NCBI GenBank assembly: GCA_022451835.1
Contig: JAKUNX010000028.1
Coordinates: forward strand, 1 to 17,034
Reading direction: 5' to 3'
Origin: Candidatus Poseidoniaceae archaeon
GTDB lineage: Archaea; Thermoplasmatota; Poseidoniia; Poseidoniales; Poseidoniaceae
Length of the DNA stretch: 17,034 bases
Shown here: positions 14,781 through 17,034 of the stretch, piece by piece
Layout of the letters: each line of letters begins with the position of its first letter
How positions within the stretch are numbered: position 1 is the stretch's first letter
The notes under the pieces: model-generated
Databases searched by the model: none
Seen by the model: the letters and a program-made list of their open reading frames with translations, nothing else
What the model was told of the DNA's origin: nothing
Position numbers and translations under genes: made by a program

Positions 14781-16214
14781 CTATTCTTCTTCGAACCACA
14801 AATGCGATGGTGAGGAATCAAGAATAGAACGCTTATTTGCTCTCAATCTCTGCAATCTATACAACACAAATGCAGTCATCCATAAAGATGGAATCGATAA
14901 GATAATTGCAATGAACATTTTATCAGTATTATAGTCATTAACGATACTTACCTCAAGCACATCACTAGAATTGGTGCTTGGATTATGCATTACTATCAAA
15001 TTGTATATCAAATAACTATCAGTTCTAATCTCTATTTGTTCGCCCGGTTGTATAACATAATGGTCTCCAACACTTACCATATAAGACCAATCAATTGAGC
15101 CGTTTTCCATAGTTTTAGCACTTTCTTCAACCGAAATGTAAACTATCTCAAGCACTAAATTAGAATCCAAATTCTTTATCGTTGAGTCAACTGTCTCACC
15201 ATACTTTAATTCTTGAATTATTTCATAGGTTGAATCCTCAGGACCTAATCTAAAAGAAACTCTATCATCTGAATTTTCTACTTGAACATTAACCGCCATA
15301 AGAATAAGCGTGAACATTACAAGAGCGATAATTCCCTCACTAATGGCATGCTTTCTTATCTTAAATTTGTCAAGTCCTTTGAAAAAGGAACCATGATCAT
15401 TACGCAATCTAGGCTGCAGATGGTGTATAAACAAGGCTCCAAAACCGCCAATTATCAAACCTAAAGGAATATCGACAAACCAGTGTATGCCAAGATACAA
15501 AATTGAAAACATGAATAAAATTGTATTTATCAAAACAAACATGAAATAATGATAATGTCGCCAATCTTTCATCTTGCCACCCTTTTCTTTGACATGTAGG
15601 TAATTCAACATTAAGATTCCAAATGGAATGGCAACATGCAATGAAGGTACCGCGTTATCAAGTGGATCATGAGTAGCATAGAACACTGTATATGCACCGT
15701 CATGGTACAATAGTGCCTCCATTCCAGGTATCCACGAAGACGTTACTTCAACATTAAAGAATAGATAGTATGGAACCGCTAAAGCATAAATTAGTAAGTA
15801 ATTTAATGCTACTTTGTCAGTCATATCTCTATCACCAGTATAGGCAAAATATACTGTTGTAACATATATTAGAAACAAGTAAATGAACAAATAATGGAAA
15901 TTAAGTACAGCTGTCAATGTGTCATTTAGAAAAAAATCTTGAATATGTTTGGTAAATTCCCCTTCAACTGCGTAAATCAAATCTGTCCAATGACCAACTT
16001 CTGATTTAATTGGTTCATTAAGCAAGTCAGTAATTTGCTTCCACTTAATAATAATCAAATAACCCATTGCATGTAGATAATACCGCTTTTCGTGAAATTC
16101 CTTAGCCCATTGTGATAATGGAACCCTGTGTTCTTTCTGTGAAAGTGAAAAAAGCCAACATACAACTGGTGTAAATAACACAACCAGAATCATCATGATT
16201 GTGTATGGACTCAT
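14781..16214 (-). CDS. Large PAP2-superfamily membrane protein with extra exposed domain
   Basis: The 477-residue product has an N-terminal polytopic region with PAP2 motifs AVPSLHVA (PSLH at 190-193) and GIHWFVDIPLG (His244, Asp248). These match the lipid phosphatase/phosphotransferase branch related to inositol-phosphorylceramide synthases (PAP2_3); the first PAP2 motif is not seen. After a further helix near 292-309 comes a roughly 120-residue polar, strand-rich region (about 312-430), then a last helix (433-452) and a charged tail ending WFEEE. The extra region is probably outside the cell. The frame is open back to GTG 16358, but I start at ATG 16214: it begins just before transmembrane helix 1, and a TATA box lies 26 bp upstream. 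It diverges from a GDPD-like gene, and tatC lies downstream. A role in lipid head-group chemistry is inferred; the substrate is unknown. Confidence 0.8.
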   Translation of the reverse strand: MSPYTIMMILVVLFTPVVCWLFSLSQKEHRVPLSQWAKEFHEKRYYLHAMGYLIIIKWKQITDLLNEPIKSEVGHWTDLIYAVEGEFTKHIQDFFLNDTLTAVLNFHYLFIYLFLIYVTTVYFAYTGDRDMTDKVALNYLLIYALAVPYYLFFNVEVTSSWIPGMEALLYHDGAYTVFYATHDPLDNAVPSLHVAIPFGILMLNYLHVKEKGGKMKDWRHYHYFMFVLINTILFMFSILYLGIHWFVDIPLGLIIGGFGALFIHHLQPRLRNDHGSFFKGLDKFKIRKHAISEGIIALVMFTLILMAVNVQVENSDDRVSFRLGPEDSTYEIIQELKYGETVDSTIKNLDSNLVLEIVYISVEESAKTMENGSIDWSYMVSVGDHYVIQPGEQIEIRTDSYLIYNLIVMHNPSTNSSDVLEVSIVNDYNTDKMFIAIILSIPSLWMTAFVLYRLQRLRANKRSILDSSPSHLWFEEE

Positions 16215-16235
16215 AACCCGCTCGATACCTTTGCC

Positions 16236-16243
16236 AATATATC
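16236..16243 (-). promoter_or_regulatory. BRE/TATA promoter, leaderless arrangement for the large PAP2 gene
   Basis: On the minus strand a purine run GAAAAAG is followed directly by GATATATT, centred about 26 bp upstream of ATG 16214. This is the textbook spacing for an archaeal transcript that starts at the initiation codon, and it supports ATG 16214 over the longer frame starting at GTG 16358. Confidence 0.55.
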
Positions 16244-16336
16244 CTTTTTCACCACATAAGCAAATAACAATCGTTTTGCTAATATTTCCAATCAAGCGAC
16301 ACATCATGTTTTCAATGGTCTGCTCAACCGACAATT

Positions 16337-17034
16337 GTGGCAGACTGGCAGCAACCACCTGAAAATTCCTTGCTAAGTTTAGCCCATGGCATAACTAATT
16401 CTGATGGAATAGAATTGGATTTACGAGTTACTGCAGACAATGAATTGATTATTCATCATGATGCCAAAGTTTCAGTAAACAAGCAATTGCTAGACAATCG
16501 TAATCCGTATGTAGAATCATGGGGATTAGATGAGTTGAATGATTTTGGATTTTGTTCATTTAGAAAGATGTTGGAGCATAAAGATATTATGAAAAATTGG
16601 CGTGAGGAAGGAAAAATGGTTTGCTTAGAACTAAAGCGACCACATCCCAAATCACCCAAAGGCGGAGGTTATTTTGGTGGTGACAAAATAACTCAAACAT
16701 TGTCTGGAATGATTTCTTCGGCATCTAAGTTACTAGATGAGTTTGAAATACCAAAATCAAATGTTGTTTTTTATGCATTTCACAATAAAATGCATAAATC
16801 GGTAAAAGCATCAAATTGCCAATATAATTGGGCTGAATTACTTCCAGTTGTCCCGAGAGTGGGAACAAGTCGATTCAAACGAATGATGGCTTACCCACAA
16901 TACCTCATCACACCATTTGGAAAACTGATTAACAAACATAAAACAAGAGGCGCATCGATGGTTCCTTGTGCAATTGAATACTTTCAACCATTCTATAATC
17001 GCCTACTAATTGTTAAAAGAGTTGGGCTAAGTGG
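16337..17034 (+). CDS. Glycerophosphodiester phosphodiesterase-like protein, 3' end missing
   Basis: A frame open from 16283 to the right edge encodes a GDPD-family protein, 232 complete codons from GTG 16337. Visible landmarks are PPENS (residues 7-11), GIELDLRVTADNEL with metal ligands Glu26 and Asp28, IIHHD with His40-Asp42, and CLELKRPHP with Glu98 and Lys100. Family members cleave glycerophosphodiesters to glycerol phosphate (glycerol-1-phosphate in archaea would be the analogous product) plus an alcohol. The start is the only in-frame ATG/GTG/TTG start that keeps the PEN element; no Shine-Dalgarno site is seen. The His-Arg-Gly motif that normally lies about 7-10 residues before PEN is absent in this frame and I did not find it in the other two frames just upstream, so catalysis may be altered or the 5' end misread. 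It is divergent from the large PAP2 gene. Confidence 0.75.
   Translation, partial: MADWQQPPENSLLSLAHGITNSDGIELDLRVTADNELIIHHDAKVSVNKQLLDNRNPYVESWGLDELNDFGFCSFRKMLEHKDIMKNWREEGKMVCLELKRPHPKSPKGGGYFGGDKITQTLSGMISSASKLLDEFEIPKSNVVFYAFHNKMHKSVKASNCQYNWAELLPVVPRVGTSRFKRMMAYPQYLITPFGKLINKHKTRGASMVPCAIEYFQPFYNRLLIVKRVGLS

Noticed and set aside
16215..16358. Longer N-terminus of the large PAP2 protein from GTG 16358
   Set aside because: It would overlap the start of the divergent GDPD-like gene and cover the TATA box; the extra residues show no family similarity.
16306..16362. Possible frameshifted N-terminus of the GDPD gene (a CGRLAA stretch in another frame before PEN)
   Set aside because: It superficially resembles the glycine-rich stretch before PEN, but it has no His-Arg either and ends in a stop, so I did not treat it as part of the gene.
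1..17034. CRISPR arrays, insertion sequences, prophage, rRNA, toxin-antitoxin genes
   Set aside because: No direct-repeat arrays, transposase or integrase motifs, or matching RNA signatures were seen on either strand.

Overview
The window looks like a chromosomal segment of an uncultivated marine euryarchaeon, most plausibly a low-GC member of Candidatus Poseidoniales (Marine Group II). This is inferred, not proven. The support is an archaeal/eukaryotic-type PheS, AT-rich TATA-like boxes centred about 25-27 bp before several start codons (leaderless-type promoters), dense short-gap gene packing, and a set of genes (thiamine ABC importer, Trx-CcdA, TatC, PAP2 proteins, FolD) compatible with that group. 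I see no insertion sequence, prophage, CRISPR array or rRNA, and no stretch over 300 bases without a gene.

Left part (1-5204, + strand): a thiamine ABC importer operon, thiB (5' end cut off)-thiP-thiQ, followed with overlapping or near-touching junctions by an unknown helical protein and an SPFH-like protein with a long coiled coil and a C-terminal zinc ribbon. The thiP start is abnormal: no ATG, GTG or TTG precedes the first conserved region, but a strong Shine-Dalgarno sequence sits in front of CTG codons. Next comes a small PAP2-type membrane protein (5246-5986, +).

Middle (5987-10714, - strand): in transcription order, an AspC-like aminotransferase, a small zinc-ribbon membrane protein, pheS, and a thioredoxin-CcdA fusion. 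The last gene abuts the PAP2 gene stop to stop. A tRNA-Thr(UGU) with encoded CCA lies divergently upstream of the aminotransferase.

Right part: downstream of the tRNA on the + strand are a VOC/glyoxalase-fold protein, folD, a two-TM protein with an acidic tail carrying a duplicated LPDL-x-DLF motif, and a PHP-domain phosphoesterase of the YciV/TrpH type. The PHP gene overlaps convergently with tatC (-). Upstream of tatC on the same strand is a large PAP2-type membrane protein with an extra exposed domain. It is divergent from a glycerophosphodiester phosphodiesterase-like gene (+) that runs off the right end and seems to lack the family's N-terminal His-Arg motif.

Overall this is mostly housekeeping and envelope biology: vitamin B1 uptake, disulfide chemistry, Tat export, lipid head-group chemistry, one-carbon metabolism and Phe-tRNA charging. 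The less understood parts are the SPFH/helical pair attached to the thiamine operon, the thiP start, and the PAP2/GDPD pair.
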